Numbered from the stretch's first letter, positions 26,426-35,052 are shown. The stretch is DNA of 51,259 nt from Bacteroidota bacterium (GCA_024642665.1 JAHEAR010000007.1:37942-89200), one strand, 5' to 3'. Translations and numbers: made by a program. Notes: generated by a model not told the origin, from the letters alone.

Positions 26426-27490
26426 TTAAAGCGAAATAGGGCCTAATCCATAATCTTTGGAAGGATAAAGGATCCCATTCTTCAGATCAAAAAGATCGGT
26501 AAATGGATCCTCCAGCAAATCGAGGTGTCCATCGAGGTCAGCATACTCAATATTTGGTCGACTTAAGGCAAAATGGAGGCCGGCAGATATCCCTAAAGCA
26601 CATTCGTCAAGACAACCCACCATCACTTCCATTCCAGCAGCTTTAGCAACAGAGTTGATATGTTGGGATTCAAGAATGCCGCCTACTTTCATGAGTTTGA
26701 TATTGACCATATCGATCAGATTATTGCTCGTCAGACGAAAAGCATCTTTGAGGGTCTTCATGCTTTCATCGGCCATCACCGGAATGTGAATATTCCTTTT
26801 CACTTCGCCCAGATGCTCCTCGTTTCCATGCTGTGTAGGTTGTTCAAGAATTTCGATTTTAGCACTGGTTGTTTTTTTAATAAATGAAATAGCTTCGCTC
26901 GGCGTATACCCCTGATTGGCATCAAAGCGGAGGAGAAATTCATCGCCATGATGTTCGCGAAGTTTTAGAATCTTTTCAATGTCTTCCTCCATCGAAATGC
27001 CCCCTTTGAGTTTGATGATGGTAAAGCCTTTTTTCAGAAAATATGTGGCTTGCTCTAAAGTTTCTCGTAGGGGTAAAATTCCAATTGTAATGCTGGTAGG
27101 AATTTTGTTTCTATACCCCCCCAGCAGTTTGTATAATGGTAGTTTTGCTTTTCTGGCCAACAGGTCATGAAGTGCAATATCCACCATCGCCATGGTAGAG
27201 GAGGCATGGGGACATAACTGTTTGAGTTGATGTGTAAAGTAAGCAAGTTGAAAAGGCGATTGATTTTGCAACAACTCCTTCACTGTGGTTTCAATGTTAT
27301 GGATGACATCTTCTGCTGTTTCACCGGTCACTTCCAGATCGGGTGAAGCACATCCCCAGCCGATTATCCCTTTGTCTGTAGTGAGTTTTAGAATAACATT
27401 CGTAGCACTACTGACCGTTTCGTAAGCAATCGTATACGGAATAGCCAAAGGCATCTCAAGCTTAAAGTATTCGATAGATGTGATCTTCAT
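26426..27490 (-). CDS. Dipeptide epimerase, enolase superfamily (L-Ala-D/L-Glu epimerase or DgcA-like)
   Basis: 354 aa from the ATG at 27490 (MKITSIEYFKLEMPL). A TTG 30 bases upstream only adds an odd tail. The enolase-superfamily acid/base residues are all present: Lys160-x-Lys162 (IIKLKGG), metal ligands Asp190 (RFDANQG), Glu216 (EQPTQ) and Asp241 (MADESM), Lys265 opposite, and the dipeptide-epimerase DxD motif Asp318-Leu-Asp320 (EYADLDGHLD). Known relatives epimerise L-Ala-D-Glu from peptidoglycan. Others, paired with DUF1611, racemise N-acetyl-D-glutamate. The DxD motif favours a dipeptide, while the adjacent DUF1611 gene favours the second role. It lies 99 bp downstream of DUF1611 in the same direction. 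Confidence 0.92.
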   Translation of the reverse strand: MKITSIEYFKLEMPLAIPYTIAYETVSSATNVILKLTTDKGIIGWGCASPDLEVTGETAEDVIHNIETTVKELLQNQSPFQLAYFTHQLKQLCPHASSTMAMVDIALHDLLARKAKLPLYKLLGGYRNKIPTSITIGILPLRETLEQATYFLKKGFTIIKLKGGISMEEDIEKILKLREHHGDEFLLRFDANQGYTPSEAISFIKKTTSAKIEILEQPTQHGNEEHLGEVKRNIHIPVMADESMKTLKDAFRLTSNNLIDMVNIKLMKVGGILESQHINSVAKAAGMEVMVGCLDECALGISAGLHFALSRPNIEYADLDGHLDLLEDPFTDLFDLKNGILYPSKDYGLGPISL

Positions 27491-27589
27491 CTTAATTCCT
27501 GTTTTGATATAGATTATCAAAAAGGGGTGTTAAGATTTCTTTTTTGATAAGCAATTTATGATTCAATATCTCAGTGGATGGATAGGCTT

Positions 27590-28660
27590 TCACTTCTTCA
27601 GTGATTTTAAAAGTTCAACCAATTCATCGGCTCCATAGGCGAGCACATCATAGGCGGGTAAGCCGGTTTCCTGTGTGATTTTAGCACACGCTGGCAATAT
27701 TTCCTCTTTCGTCATCTCCTCGTGATTGACGGTAATAGCGATGACTTTTTTCCCGGAGATCATTTCAATGGCATTGATTTGTTCTTTGATCGGATGCAGA
27801 ATATACCCAGGGAAACCATCATACTCTATTCGTTTTGGGGCATGTTGCAAGATCACATAATCGGGTCTTCCTGCTGCCAGAATTTCGAATCCACCGGGAT
27901 AGGCAGGATTCATAAGACTTCCTTGCCCTTCAATGACAATCAAATCGGGGGACTCATTTTTCCATGCTTCATGCACGGCATGTTCTATCTCACCGGCAAC
28001 AAAATCATTGATACAGCTATCTAGAATCATGGAATATTTTGCGCCCTGCATCCAGGCAGTTTGTCCTGTTCCCACCATTTCTGCTTTCAATCCTGCTTTC
28101 TGAAAACCATGTACCAAAATCCAGGAGGTCGTTCTTTTCCCGATCGCGGAATCTGTTCCCAACAGGGCCACTTTCAAACAATTCACCTCTTCAATTTTTC
28201 CTGTAAAAAAATGCAGGTCATCTCGATCAGGTGTGCGACGCACATCCCGGATGCGGCAATTGTTTTTCTCTGCAATCGCCATCAGTTCGCTGTCCTTGTA
28301 TAGAAAATCGTGTAAACCATTGTCCACATTCAATCCTAATTCCAAAGCCAAACGAATCGTTTTTTTGGCGTCCGAAGGCAAGCGGCCTCCATCGGTGGCA
28401 AGACCAATTACAAACGATTTGGGTTTGTTGCTTTCACCTAATTGAGTCATCGCTGAGGCCAGATCACTGAATATAAGAATGCGATTTTCTTTGCCATCAA
28501 GCACCTGTCCGGCATCCTGTCCTGCGTAGGCGTGGTCAATCACACCGACGACCTCATATCGCTCTGTAAATCGTACCAGTCCGTGGGCTGTCTTTCCATT
28601 GGGCGTATTAAAAGCACCATCGCAATAGACGATCGCTTTTCCATCTATAGTTGTTTTCAT
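27590..28660 (-). CDS. DUF1611 family P-loop protein (DgcN-like, putative D-glutamate N-acetyltransferase)
   Basis: 356 aa. An N-terminal Rossmann-like half (about 1-150, with VIDHAYAGQDAGQVLD and GLATDGGRLP) is followed by a P-loop domain (GTDSAIGKRTTS, about 168-179) and conserved IEGQGSLMNP and GFPGYILHP segments. In marine bacteria and haloarchaea, DUF1611 proteins named DgcN acetylate D-glutamate, and the product is racemised by an enolase-superfamily partner, DgcA. The partner-type gene is directly downstream here. The start lies 3 bp after the stop of the PLP-enzyme gene, indicating tight coupling. Function is assigned by family and context. Confidence 0.82.
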   Translation of the reverse strand: MKTTIDGKAIVYCDGAFNTPNGKTAHGLVRFTERYEVVGVIDHAYAGQDAGQVLDGKENRILIFSDLASAMTQLGESNKPKSFVIGLATDGGRLPSDAKKTIRLALELGLNVDNGLHDFLYKDSELMAIAEKNNCRIRDVRRTPDRDDLHFFTGKIEEVNCLKVALLGTDSAIGKRTTSWILVHGFQKAGLKAEMVGTGQTAWMQGAKYSMILDSCINDFVAGEIEHAVHEAWKNESPDLIVIEGQGSLMNPAYPGGFEILAAGRPDYVILQHAPKRIEYDGFPGYILHPIKEQINAIEMISGKKVIAITVNHEEMTKEEILPACAKITQETGLPAYDVLAYGADELVELLKSLKK

Positions 28661-28663
28661 GAT

Positions 28664-29734
28664 TTAGTATTTGCCGGTTAAGATAGCGACATATCTGTCG
28701 TTGATCATTTCCTTTACTTCATGCATATGAATTAAGGCGATCAGTCCGGCTGTCGAGGCCGGTAATATTCGGTAGCCTTCTTTTTTGTGCAGGAAGGTAC
28801 TCATCTCTTTCATTTTATTGTCGCTTATGTGGCTTGCTTCGCCGCCTGATTGTCGGATGGCATACAGCGCTTCATTACCATCAAAGCTATGCCAGTTGAT
28901 CAGGGGTTCGTTGACGAGTGTTTCTTTAATCATTTTCGGATCTATGTCTACACATGTATCATATCCTGCACGAAAAGAAGAGATAATTGGATTTTGATGT
29001 GCGGCGGATCCTGCAATAAACTTTGGTATCCGGGAGGTTTTACCACGTTTGTATAAATTCACAAATCCGCGATAAACGCCTGCTATCAGTGTACCGTTGG
29101 AGACTGGTGAGGCGATATATTTTGGGGCATCGCGCAAGGTGTCATATATCTCATTGGCTATTTCAGCGTAGGCAGAAATCTGAAGAGACGTATTGGCTCC
29201 TCCGGGATTGGCGTCATACCATCGGTGTTCCAGAGCCATTTTGCTTGATGCCGTTACAGTGTCTTCGTACGTCCCGGGGAGTCTGATGATTTCAGCATCA
29301 AAGGCTTCCATTTCTTTGATCCTTTCGGTGTGGTACGATTCTGGTATAAATATTTTGCAATGGATCCCGGCGAGGTAGGCGGCATAGGCCACAGCTACAC
29401 CATAGTTGCCACATGTTGCTAAGGAAATGATATGAAATTTTCTGCGTAGGGCATCTCTCACCTGTGCAAAAGCAATACGATCTTTTTGGGTTCCGGAAGG
29501 ATTTTCTCCTTCATATTTGATAAAGAGTTGTCGAATACTTAACTCTCTTTCCAGGTTGCGTGCGCGATTAAGTGAGGTGTCACCGATCTCCAGAGATATG
29601 ATGTCTTCAAAAGATTCCACGCGGTCTACCAGCGAAAGGCTTTTGTCTTTGACCATCTCGCTGAGATGGGTGACCTCTTTGGTGATTTTTATATCGGCAG
29701 TTTTAACGCCGTCCAGTAGGTTGTTCATATTCAT
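28664..29734 (-). CDS. Fold-type II PLP enzyme, threonine synthase-like
   Basis: 356 aa member of the tryptophan-synthase-beta superfamily. The PLP lysine is probably Lys84 in NPSGTQKDR, followed by TCGNYGVAVAYAA (the Asn-containing loop that holds the cofactor) and the phosphate-binding ASPVSNGT near residue 208. Threonine synthase itself is normally longer and reads PTGSFKDRG, so the reaction is probably different: a lyase, dehydratase, racemase or beta-replacement enzyme. It is the first gene of the set with DUF1611 and the epimerase. An in-frame ATG two codons downstream is an equally good start. I cannot name a substrate. Confidence 0.82.
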   Translation of the reverse strand: MNMNNLLDGVKTADIKITKEVTHLSEMVKDKSLSLVDRVESFEDIISLEIGDTSLNRARNLERELSIRQLFIKYEGENPSGTQKDRIAFAQVRDALRRKFHIISLATCGNYGVAVAYAAYLAGIHCKIFIPESYHTERIKEMEAFDAEIIRLPGTYEDTVTASSKMALEHRWYDANPGGANTSLQISAYAEIANEIYDTLRDAPKYIASPVSNGTLIAGVYRGFVNLYKRGKTSRIPKFIAGSAAHQNPIISSFRAGYDTCVDIDPKMIKETLVNEPLINWHSFDGNEALYAIRQSGGEASHISDNKMKEMSTFLHKKEGYRILPASTAGLIALIHMHEVKEMINDRYVAILTGKY

Positions 29735-30021
29735 TCATTTATCTACAAAGTAGATTTTTCTTTAAAGATAATCTGTTGTTTGCTGAGTTTCTTGTCAGAC
29801 CTGAAAAGATTGGACCTTAGACCTCAGAGCATCATCGCTGGAAACAATTGCAATTCAGTTAGAAAATTGAAGGGTTGTTTGGGTGATGAAGGTTAAATGG
29901 TTAGTTGGGTAAAAAAATCTCATATCGTATGTCGCTTGTCGTGCGTCGAAAATCTTAGGTCTAAAAGTCTCAGGTCCCAGGTCTTTTTTCGCAATTCGCA
30001 ATTACTTACGCCATCAAAGTT
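29735..30021. repeat. Intergenic region with heptamer words upstream of the PLP-enzyme gene
   Basis: No gene is visible. A tail-like fragment AAGGTTAAATGGTTAG of the dispersed element lies at about 29888-29903. Heptamer-phased words follow at 29930-29985 (TCG spaced every seven bases, then CTTAGGT, CTCAGG and CCCAGGTCT), then TTCGCAATTCGCAATT (about 29989-30003), a variant of the TAATTCG family. Confidence 0.7.
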
Positions 30022-30936
30022 CTAAAAAATTGACTGCTCTGACCTGGTCGTAAACTCTTCCAAAAATCGCATCCCTTTGTAAGAATTTCCTTTAGCATTT
30101 AAACGTGGACCCCAGACAGCGATAGCGTATTGTTTTGGATGGATAGCAACAATACCGCCCCCCACGCCGCTTTTCCCAGGAAGTCCAACCTTAAAAGCAA
30201 ATTCTCCGGACTCATCATAAAAGCCGCAAGTCTGCATGAGGGCATTAATACGCTTGGTTTGGCTTCGGGTCAGAATTTGTCTTTGGTCATGCAAGGTGAA
30301 TCCATCGTTGGCCAGAAAGAGAAATATCTTCGACAGTTCTTCGCAATTCATTTCCAGCGAACAAAGGTCAAAGTAAAAATCAAGTACATCCACCGGATCG
30401 TTTTCAATGTTTCCGAATGCCTTAATTAAATTACATAAGGCAACATTTCGATACCCTGCTTTTTTCTCTGAGGAGGCTATTTTGTCAGAATAGTTTATTT
30501 CACCATGCCCGGAAAGGCTTCTGACAAAGGCTAGAAAATCTTCTTTGGGGTTATCTAAATGACTTAACAGGATGTCGCAAATGACGATGGCTCCGGCATT
30601 AATAAACGGATTGCGCGGAATACCATGTTCAAGTTCAAGTTGAATGAGAGAGTTAAAGGAAGTGCCTGATGGTTCCACGCCAACGCGTTCCCAGGTCTTG
30701 CTATCCAGGATGCTGTAGGCTAAGGTCAATGAAAAGACTTTGGCAATACTCTGTGCAGAGAATCTGTCATAGCAATCGCCAATTCCAAAATGACCGTAAT
30801 GGAGGGTGGAGATATAGACGCCAAACTTGTCAGGATCCACAAGCTTTAATTCGGGGATATAATCTGCCAATTGCCCTTCATCGCTGATCAGCTTTTTCTT
30901 TTCGTAGACCTCTTTGATGATTTCTTCAAAATTCAC
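30022..30936 (-). CDS. glsA: Glutaminase A
   Basis: Hydrolyses glutamine to glutamate and ammonia; cytoplasmic serine-dependent enzyme with a beta-lactamase-like fold. 304 aa, the usual length for bacterial glutaminase. The catalytic Ser63-x-x-Lys66 lies in AQSIAKVFSL. Further family motifs are the NAGAIV segment and the C-terminal LPGKSGVGGGI. The ATG start is clear. It lies upstream of the PLP-enzyme/DUF1611/epimerase set on the same strand, separated by 287 bp of repeats. It is probably a separate transcript but converges on the same metabolite, glutamate. Confidence 0.96.
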   Translation of the reverse strand: MNFEEIIKEVYEKKKLISDEGQLADYIPELKLVDPDKFGVYISTLHYGHFGIGDCYDRFSAQSIAKVFSLTLAYSILDSKTWERVGVEPSGTSFNSLIQLELEHGIPRNPFINAGAIVICDILLSHLDNPKEDFLAFVRSLSGHGEINYSDKIASSEKKAGYRNVALCNLIKAFGNIENDPVDVLDFYFDLCSLEMNCEELSKIFLFLANDGFTLHDQRQILTRSQTKRINALMQTCGFYDESGEFAFKVGLPGKSGVGGGIVAIHPKQYAIAVWGPRLNAKGNSYKGMRFLEEFTTRSEQSIF

Positions 30937-31205
30937 ATTGACGTGTTTAGTGAGTCAAACCTAATTGAAAATTAGTGGTTTTCAAACGAAAAGATATTAG
31001 TTAGTAAACTTGATTCCGCAGCAGAGGACAAAACAGGGAAGAAAGTGGTTTACTACCTTTAGAATTGCTTTTCCGTCCTTTCAAATGGTAAAATGAGAAC
31101 AGGTTGGGAGTTTTTATAACCCGACTTTTTATATCGGGTTGAATATATGAATTCAATATTTATCTTTAATTGAATATTTAAAACCTTAACAAACCTCTAT
31201 ACCTC

Positions 31206-32912
31206 ATGAAAAAACCAATTATCCTTAGGATTATTATTTGTTGGCTTTTCCTTGGCATTGTACTCCATGCAGATGGCCAGCTGACACTTGATTTTGCTTT
31301 CTCTCAAGGAAGTAAAGGTTCTGACAATCCGGGATACACCCAACTCGATAGGGATGGAAATTTCTATACTACCATTAACCTCAGGGATACTGCAGATATG
31401 GATCCGGGGGCCGGTATAGACCTGGTGTATGCTACGGCTACAAACAGAGCTGTAGTCATTTCTAAATTTGATTCTACCGGAACCTATCAATGGAATGGAA
31501 CTTTTCGAAGTAAAGGGAACAAAGGAGGATCTGCCTATGGGCATAAGGATGGTGAACTTCTCCTTGGGTTATCCTTTGTTGACACCTTGACCTATGTCTT
31601 TCAAAACGACACGTTTATGTACACCAATGGCCTGGGGCAGCAGTTTTGCATTCTGAAAATGAATGGGCAAGGACAAATTACCTGGGCAAGATATTTTGAT
31701 TCCCCTTATACTGTTTATCTGAACAGTATGTCCATTTTGCAAGATGGATCATTTCTTTTATGCGGTTCGTTTGAGGACACGCTCAGATTTTCTTCTGATA
31801 GTAATACACCCACGGTTACTTCAAATGGAAAATTTGATTCTTTTATAGCGTTATGTAATGCCGATTTTGAGGCCCAGTGGATCTATGGAATGGGTGGGAA
31901 AGGTGATGATTACATGGGTGAGGTATTCTATAAGAATGACGACGAAATTTATTTTGCCCTGACGTATGATTCTACGTTTAGTATTACAACAACAAACGAA
32001 GTCGTAACCCTTAATAGCAACGGGCAGGATAACGGTGCTTACGGGATGATCAATATACATGGGGAAGTTCAAAAAGCTTTTTCATTTGGGGGTGACCTTG
32101 ACGATGCCTTGGAGCATATCACTGCTGATAGCGAAGGAAATATGTATATCGGGGGTTACTTTGAAGGGGAAGTGCATTTCGAAAAGCCTGGGGAACTGCC
32201 GGTCATACATACTGCCAGTGCTGAATCGGATGGATTTATTGCAAAATACTCACCGGAAGGAATGCTGCTATGGACCAGAATATATAGCAGCAGTGAATAT
32301 GGCGGAATGAGTTCACTTTCGCTGCAAAGAAATTCAGAACTATATATCAGTGGCTATTTTGCCGGGGTGGCTGACCTGGATCCGGGCGATGATTCAATTA
32401 CTGTCGATGCAGTATACCGAACAGATATTTATATTGCAAAAATGAACACAGATGGCCAACAGCAATGGGTCTATAGCTTCCATGGAACAGACATTGAGGG
32501 TGTCATTTCGCTCTTGCATGGCCAAAATGGAAAACTAATGGTCTGTGGCTTTTTTTATGATACGCTCAACTGTAGTATTACGGAAGATGAATTGTTGTTA
32601 TCTACCGTTAGTGGGGCCAACCAGTTTATCATGAGTTTTACGGAAGAAGGCATTATAAACCAAACAAAAAACCTGAATACTTTTGAGACGCTTGTATATC
32701 CAAATCCAACAAGCGATTTGGTTTATGTTCAAAGTGCATTGCCTGTAGATCATATATATCTTTATGCTATGGATGGTACCCATATTCAGATGCCGGTACA
32801 GTATAATGGGCTGTTGTCAACAGTTGACGTCAGTACTCTGCCGCAAGGATTATACGTCATCAGGATTAAATCCGGTGCGACAATGACTACATCCAGATTT
32901 ATTAAACAGTAA
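31206..32912 (+). CDS. T9SS-secreted beta-propeller-like protein with C-terminal sorting domain
   Basis: 568 aa. The signal peptide (MKKPIILRIIICWLFLGIVLHADG) is followed by Gln25. The body holds recurring units of the kind xxDxxGNxYxxGxF and FIAKYSPEGMLLWTRxY, with blades every 50-60 residues, consistent with an SBBP-type propeller or extended repeat protein. The C-terminal domain (about 495-568: YPNPTSDLVYV, then LPQGLYVIRI and RFIKQ) is a type A T9SS sorting signal, so the protein should be secreted through SprA and anchored or released at the surface. The ligand or function is unknown. The leader is AT-rich with two small inverted repeats (31118-31140 and about 31140-31180). Confidence 0.9.
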   Translation: MKKPIILRIIICWLFLGIVLHADGQLTLDFAFSQGSKGSDNPGYTQLDRDGNFYTTINLRDTADMDPGAGIDLVYATATNRAVVISKFDSTGTYQWNGTFRSKGNKGGSAYGHKDGELLLGLSFVDTLTYVFQNDTFMYTNGLGQQFCILKMNGQGQITWARYFDSPYTVYLNSMSILQDGSFLLCGSFEDTLRFSSDSNTPTVTSNGKFDSFIALCNADFEAQWIYGMGGKGDDYMGEVFYKNDDEIYFALTYDSTFSITTTNEVVTLNSNGQDNGAYGMINIHGEVQKAFSFGGDLDDALEHITADSEGNMYIGGYFEGEVHFEKPGELPVIHTASAESDGFIAKYSPEGMLLWTRIYSSSEYGGMSSLSLQRNSELYISGYFAGVADLDPGDDSITVDAVYRTDIYIAKMNTDGQQQWVYSFHGTDIEGVISLLHGQNGKLMVCGFFYDTLNCSITEDELLLSTVSGANQFIMSFTEEGIINQTKNLNTFETLVYPNPTSDLVYVQSALPVDHIYLYAMDGTHIQMPVQYNGLLSTVDVSTLPQGLYVIRIKSGATMTTSRFIKQ

Positions 32913-32965
32913 AACCGTTGTGTTTGCTCCTCTTTGTAACAAAATGGAGGTATGAATTATAGCAT

Positions 32966-33000
32966 AAAAAAAGCCTGAAAGCAATAGCTGCTTCCAGGCC
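32966..33000 (-). terminator. Intrinsic terminator of the fasciclin gene
   Basis: On the minus strand GCCTGGAAGC pairs with GCTTTCAGGC (one mismatch) around a 7-nt loop and is followed by seven T residues. It lies 31 bp past the fasciclin stop codon. Confidence 0.8.
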
Positions 33001-33030
33001 TTCCATAATTAGTGAAGAGATTTTAACTTT

Positions 33031-33978
33031 CTACGGTAAGAGTACCTGATCGACAACATGTACGACCCCATTTGATCCTTGTGCATCAGTCAGTATGATG
33101 TTGACTGATTGATTACTTGTTGTTTCCAGTTTAGCACCATTTGATAAATCAACGGTAAGCATACCACCAAGAGAGGCCACTTCCTGATTATCGGTTAATT
33201 GTCCTGACTGCACATTTGCACCACTGATAACATGGTAATTGAGTACAGCTTCGAGTGTGGCAACAGGTATGTCATTCAGAGAAGTCCACGCCGGGTTTGA
33301 ATCAAGAAGCGCCTGGAATGCAGCATTGGTTGGTGCGAATATTGTAAATGGTCCCGTACCGGATAGAATGCTAACATAGTCTGTCGTCAGGTCAGCTCTT
33401 GTCAAAGCAGCCACCAAAGATGAAAAGTTAGGATTGTTAAGTGCTAGGTTAACTACGGATGGTGGTAACATCACCTTATTAATGATATGTACGGTTCCAT
33501 TGGCTGTTTTGATGTCAGTAGTGACTGGTGAAGATGAACCATTAAATTTAACGCCTCCCGTCACATCAATCTGCAAAACGATCTGCTCATTATTAGGGCC
33601 AGTAGCCAGCGTGGTTGCATAGGAATCGGTAAGGTCAGCAGCTTTGATGTCTGCAGCTATGACGTGAAATTTCAGCACCTTGGTGAGTGTGGCATTGTCG
33701 ATATCACTTAATGAATTCCAGGCCGGGTTGGAGTCAAGTAGTTCTTGGAAAGCGGCATTAGTTGGTGCAAACACAGTAAAAGGACCATCACCTTGAAGGG
33801 CGGAAACTAATCCGGCTTGTGTCAGGGCTTCTACTAAAATACTGAGGTCATCCGTTGCAACAGCTGTTTCTACCAAATCCATTGCCGGAGTGGGGTTGTC
33901 GTCATCTTTGTCGCAGGAGGTGAAGGTGAACGCACTTACGAACAGTAATCCAGCGAGTAAAAATTTGAGATTTTTCAT
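33031..33978 (-). CDS. Lipoprotein with two fasciclin (FAS1) domains
   Basis: 315 aa surface or periplasmic lipoprotein. The lipobox TFTSC gives lipidated Cys22, followed by an Asp-rich stretch (DKDDDNP) that may act as a surface-export signal in Bacteroidota. FAS1 domain 1 spans about 33-175 and domain 2 about 178-315. Each has the fasciclin blocks GPFTVFAPTNAAFQ or GPFTIFAPTNAAFQ, a YHVI/FHVI segment and a final VxxxxxVLLP or VMLPP. The domains are similar enough (LLDSNPAW in both) to suggest a recent internal duplication. FAS1 proteins mediate adhesion. The ligand is unknown. Confidence 0.95.
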   Translation of the reverse strand: MKNLKFLLAGLLFVSAFTFTSCDKDDDNPTPAMDLVETAVATDDLSILVEALTQAGLVSALQGDGPFTVFAPTNAAFQELLDSNPAWNSLSDIDNATLTKVLKFHVIAADIKAADLTDSYATTLATGPNNEQIVLQIDVTGGVKFNGSSSPVTTDIKTANGTVHIINKVMLPPSVVNLALNNPNFSSLVAALTRADLTTDYVSILSGTGPFTIFAPTNAAFQALLDSNPAWTSLNDIPVATLEAVLNYHVISGANVQSGQLTDNQEVASLGGMLTVDLSNGAKLETTSNQSVNIILTDAQGSNGVVHVVDQVLLP

Positions 33979-34091
33979 TGATTTATTTTTTATGATTGAA
34001 AGAATGGGGTTAGAACAGAGAAATTTGAGACAATGTTTAAATAAAACAACAAAAAGTTAAACAATATATGTCATCTATCTGTCTTTAGCGT

Positions 34092-34625
34092 ATGAAACTT
34101 GCATCGATACTACTATTTGGGTCTTTCTTCTTCCTGGAGGAAATGATTCTCTTTGATTTTCAAAAAGACAAAAACATAAGCCAATGGGTCGTAGTAGACG
34201 ATTCTGTCATGGGTGGTCGGTCAAAGGGCAACCTTGAACGCACTGCCGAGGGGCATGCACTATATTATGGGAAGGTCTCCCTGGAGAATAATGGCGGATT
34301 CTCTTCCCTACGGTACCGATTTGATCAGAAAAATGTGGAAGCCTACACCACAGCATCTATTCACCTTAAAGGGGATGGTAAGCGATACCAGTTCAGAGTC
34401 AAATCAGATCAAAGTGACTATCACTCCTACATTTATTACTTCGAAACAACTGGTGATTGGGAAACCATCGAAATCCCCCTGAAAGAGATGAAACCTAGTT
34501 TTCGCGGCCGAGCCTTGGACATCCCCGACTACGAGGGGCAGATCTTGGAGGAGCTTGCCTTCCTCATCGCCAATTATAAAGCGGAATCATTTCAGCTAGA
34601 GATTGATCGCATAATTTTAAAGTAA
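34092..34625 (+). CDS. CIA30 family protein
   Basis: 177 aa. A short hydrophobic N-terminus (MKLASILLFGSFFFLEEM) could be a weak signal or anchor. The rest is a single CIA30 (NDUFAF1-like) jelly-roll domain, with the family pattern VVDDSVMGGRSKG, a GGFSSLRYRF strand and late WETIEIPLKEMKPSFRGR. In mitochondria CIA30 assists complex I assembly. Bacterial members resemble carbohydrate-binding modules, and their role is not established. It is a single gene diverging from the fasciclin gene across 113 bp. Confidence 0.9.
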   Translation: MKLASILLFGSFFFLEEMILFDFQKDKNISQWVVVDDSVMGGRSKGNLERTAEGHALYYGKVSLENNGGFSSLRYRFDQKNVEAYTTASIHLKGDGKRYQFRVKSDQSDYHSYIYYFETTGDWETIEIPLKEMKPSFRGRALDIPDYEGQILEELAFLIANYKAESFQLEIDRIILK

Positions 34626-34658
34626 TAAATAAAGCCCCTGAACCTAGGCATTCAATTT

Positions 34659-34730
34659 TAGCGTGAGGCGGGATTGAACCGCCGACCTTCCGCCTAAGGC
34701 GGACTAACTAACCACCTGAGCTAGGTTTTG
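34659..34730 (-). pseudogene. tRNA-Met pseudogene with palindromic insert in place of the anticodon arm
   Basis: Thirty bases at the 3' end (T-arm and 3' acceptor strand, 34659-34688) are identical to those of the intact tRNA-Met at 34767-34840, and 16 bases of the D-arm region (34708-34723) match as well. The 5' acceptor strand (AAAACC) no longer pairs, the D-stem lacks its closing half, and the anticodon arm is replaced by the perfect palindrome TCCGCCTAAGGCGGA (34689-34703). It cannot fold as a tRNA. It lies downstream of the terminator of the intact gene. Confidence 0.85.
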
Positions 34731-34734
34731 AAAT

Positions 34735-34762
34735 AAAAAAGTCCCTGTAAAAAGGGACTTTA
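34735..34762 (-). terminator. Intrinsic terminator of tRNA-Met
   Basis: On the minus strand AAAGTCCCT-TTTTAC-AGGGACTTT is followed by further T residues, immediately after the 3' end of the tRNA gene. Confidence 0.8.
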
Positions 34763-34766
34763 AAAG

Positions 34767-34840
34767 TAGCGTGAGGCGGGATTGAACCGCCGACCTCATG
34801 ATTATGAATCATGCGCTCTAACCACCTGAGCTACCACGCC
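34767..34840 (-). tRNA. tRNA-Met (anticodon CAU, elongator type)
   Basis: Folds as a 74-nt cloverleaf on the minus strand. The acceptor is GGCGUGG paired with UCACGCU (two G-U pairs at the ends) with discriminator A. The D-arm is GCUC/GAGC, the anticodon stem CAUGA/UCAUG with loop UUCAUAA (anticodon CAU), and the T-arm GGCGG-UUCAAUC-CCGCC. No CCA is encoded. The body resembles elongator methionine tRNA (GUAGCUCAG-GUGGUUAGAGC) and not initiator tRNA, which lacks the first pair. An Ile2 tRNA with lysidine at C34 cannot be fully excluded. Confidence 0.92.
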
Positions 34841-34911
34841 AAAAAATTGGAGTGCAAATATATAGGTTTCTGATTAATAACTCTATCTGCCAGCCATATT
34901 CTCAAGGTAAT

Positions 34912-35052
34912 TGGCTGAAAGGCTGAAAGGCTGAAAGGCCGAAGGGACTAAAGGCAGAAACAAAACTAGTTTACAGATGATTGCTAATATTCCATAAACC
35001 CACTAAACAACTGGCACCAAAGGCGCCATGAACTAAACTATTCTAAACACAT
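34912..35052. repeat. GGCTGAAA octamers and inverted copy 5 of the dispersed element
   Basis: Tandem octamers GGCTGAAA (three), then GGCCGAAG, GGACTAAA and GGCAGAAA, at about 34914-34962. Copy 5 of the dispersed element, inverted, lies at 34993-35052. On the minus strand it reads TGTGTTTAGAATAGTTTAG, a GGCGCCTTTGGTGCC core, then GTTGTTTAGTGGGTTTATG. With the tRNA gene, its pseudogene and the terminator, this explains the gap 34626-35070. Confidence 0.75.

Noticed and set aside
28664-29734. Housekeeping threonine synthase (thrC)
   Set aside because: Too short, the PLP-lysine motif differs (SGTQKDR instead of GSFKDR), and no thrA or thrB is adjacent.
31109-31140. AACCCGA/TCGGGTT inverted repeat as a terminator or riboswitch
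   Set aside because: No T run follows on either strand, and the leader is too AT-rich and small to support a riboswitch call.
34659-34840. Genomic-island attachment site at the tRNA
   Set aside because: The duplicated 3' ends are about 75 bp apart with no integrase or foreign genes between or beside them.
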